From the NCBI GenBank assembly GCA_017881765.1, contig JADGQN010000242.1, positions 1 through 7,286 on the forward strand: DNA of 7,286 nucleotides. The letters run 5' to 3'. Source of the DNA: Syntrophobacterales bacterium. Its GTDB lineage: Bacteria; Desulfobacterota; Syntrophorhabdia; Syntrophorhabdales; WCHB1-27. Position numbers and translations under genes: made by a program. Shown piece by piece: positions 6,794 through 7,286 of the stretch (within the stretch, counting starts at the first letter, position 1; every line of letters starts with the position of its first letter). The notes beneath the pieces were generated by a model, which saw nothing but the letters and a program-made list of their open reading frames with translations, was not told the DNA's origin and did no database searches.

Positions 6794-7286
6794 TTATCCC
6801 TTGCCCATGAATAGATTGGGCAACCATAGAGCGATCTGCGGAAAAATAAAAAGAAGCAGCAGAGCCAGGACCAAAGCCGAGAGGAAGGGAACAACGCCTT
6901 TATAGATCGTCTTGAAGGGCAACCCTGTTATGTTGCCCAATATAAAAACGTAGATCGCCACGGGCGGAATAATGCCGCCGATCATCAGGGTAACGCAGAT
7001 CAGGATGCCGAACCAGATGGGATCATAGCCGAGTTGGACGGCCGTCGGAAAAAAGATCGGCGTGGCGAGCACCATGAACGCCAGGTCATCCATGATAGAG
7101 CCGCCTATCAGGTAGATGGCAATTATCAGGAGCATGACAACGGAACCAGGGACGGGAAGCGACGAAGCCCACTTTGCGGCAATCATGGGGATTTCCGTTA
7201 TAGCGAGGAAATGTCCGAAAATAGCAGATCCGGCAATAAGCATGAGAACCATGATAGACGTTCTCAAGGCCCCTTTGAAGGAACCG
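6794..7286 (-). CDS. dctM: TRAP transporter large permease subunit, DctM type (N-terminal part outside the window)
   Basis: The 163 C-terminal residues of a multi-spanning permease; the frame is open through the right edge. TRAP transporters import carboxylates and similar organic acids using a periplasmic binding protein and a Na+ or H+ gradient, and this subunit forms the transport channel. Family features seen are IYLIGGSIMDDLAFMVLATP, the conserved stretch FPTAVQLGYDPIWFGILI, GGIIPPVAIYVFILGNI (where many members have TPP), and the ending PQIALWLPNLFMG. Four to five hydrophobic helices are evident. Small-permease and binding-protein genes are not in the window and may lie to the right. 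The substrate cannot be told. The next gene in its direction, the PH-domain protein, starts 103 nt after the stop at 6794-6796. Confidence 0.92.
   Translation of the reverse strand, partial: GSFKGALRTSIMVLMLIAGSAIFGHFLAITEIPMIAAKWASSLPVPGSVVMLLIIAIYLIGGSIMDDLAFMVLATPIFFPTAVQLGYDPIWFGILICVTLMIGGIIPPVAIYVFILGNITGLPFKTIYKGVVPFLSALVLALLLLFIFPQIALWLPNLFMGKG

Noticed and set aside
6801..6823. Inverted repeat TTGCCCA/TGGGCAA at the end of dctM, with a shorter version (6138-6156) in the remnant tail, as terminators
   Set aside because: No T-run follows on the - strand, and the symmetry comes from codons for the conserved LPN..MG residues in both copies.

Overview
The window looks like a piece of an anaerobic, selenium-using bacterial chromosome. 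The best guess is a Desulfobacterota-type syntroph or sulfate reducer. This rests on gene content only: a selenocysteine formate dehydrogenase with an NADH-oxidising partner, an acyl-CoA ligase and a TRAP carboxylate transporter. The taxonomy is inference and low confidence.

Layout. The left part (1-4354, + strand) is a formate dehydrogenase operon. It holds fdhA, which is cut by the left edge and reads through an in-frame TGA at 871-873 as selenocysteine, and then a NuoE-NuoF fusion gene starting 4 nt after the fdhA stop. Together they encode a soluble NAD-linked formate dehydrogenase that interconverts formate/CO2 and NAD+/NADH. The right part (4570-7286) lies entirely on the - strand. Read in its own direction it holds the 3' part of a TRAP transporter large permease (dctM-type, cut by the right edge), a small membrane protein with a bacterial PH-like domain, and an AMP-forming acyl-CoA ligase. 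A plausible joint role is organic-acid uptake followed by CoA activation. The reducing equivalents from oxidising the acid could then leave as formate through the left operon. That link is inference from gene content and adjacency.

The least expected content is two vestigial gene tails, one on each side of the acyl-CoA ligase. At about 4427-4565 (+) is the broken C-terminal end of a second FdhA-like protein, with one in-frame stop and one frameshift. At 6129-6230 (-) are the last 34 codons of a second DctM, directly abutting the stop codon of the PH-domain gene. Each tail is paralogous to an intact gene in the window but diverged from it, so neither is a recent duplicate. They suggest that this convergent junction was built by gene loss or replacement that spared only the 3' ends of older genes.

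The promoters of the main operons are probably outside the window. I see no RNA genes, CRISPR arrays or insertion sequences. No gene-free stretch exceeds 300 bases.
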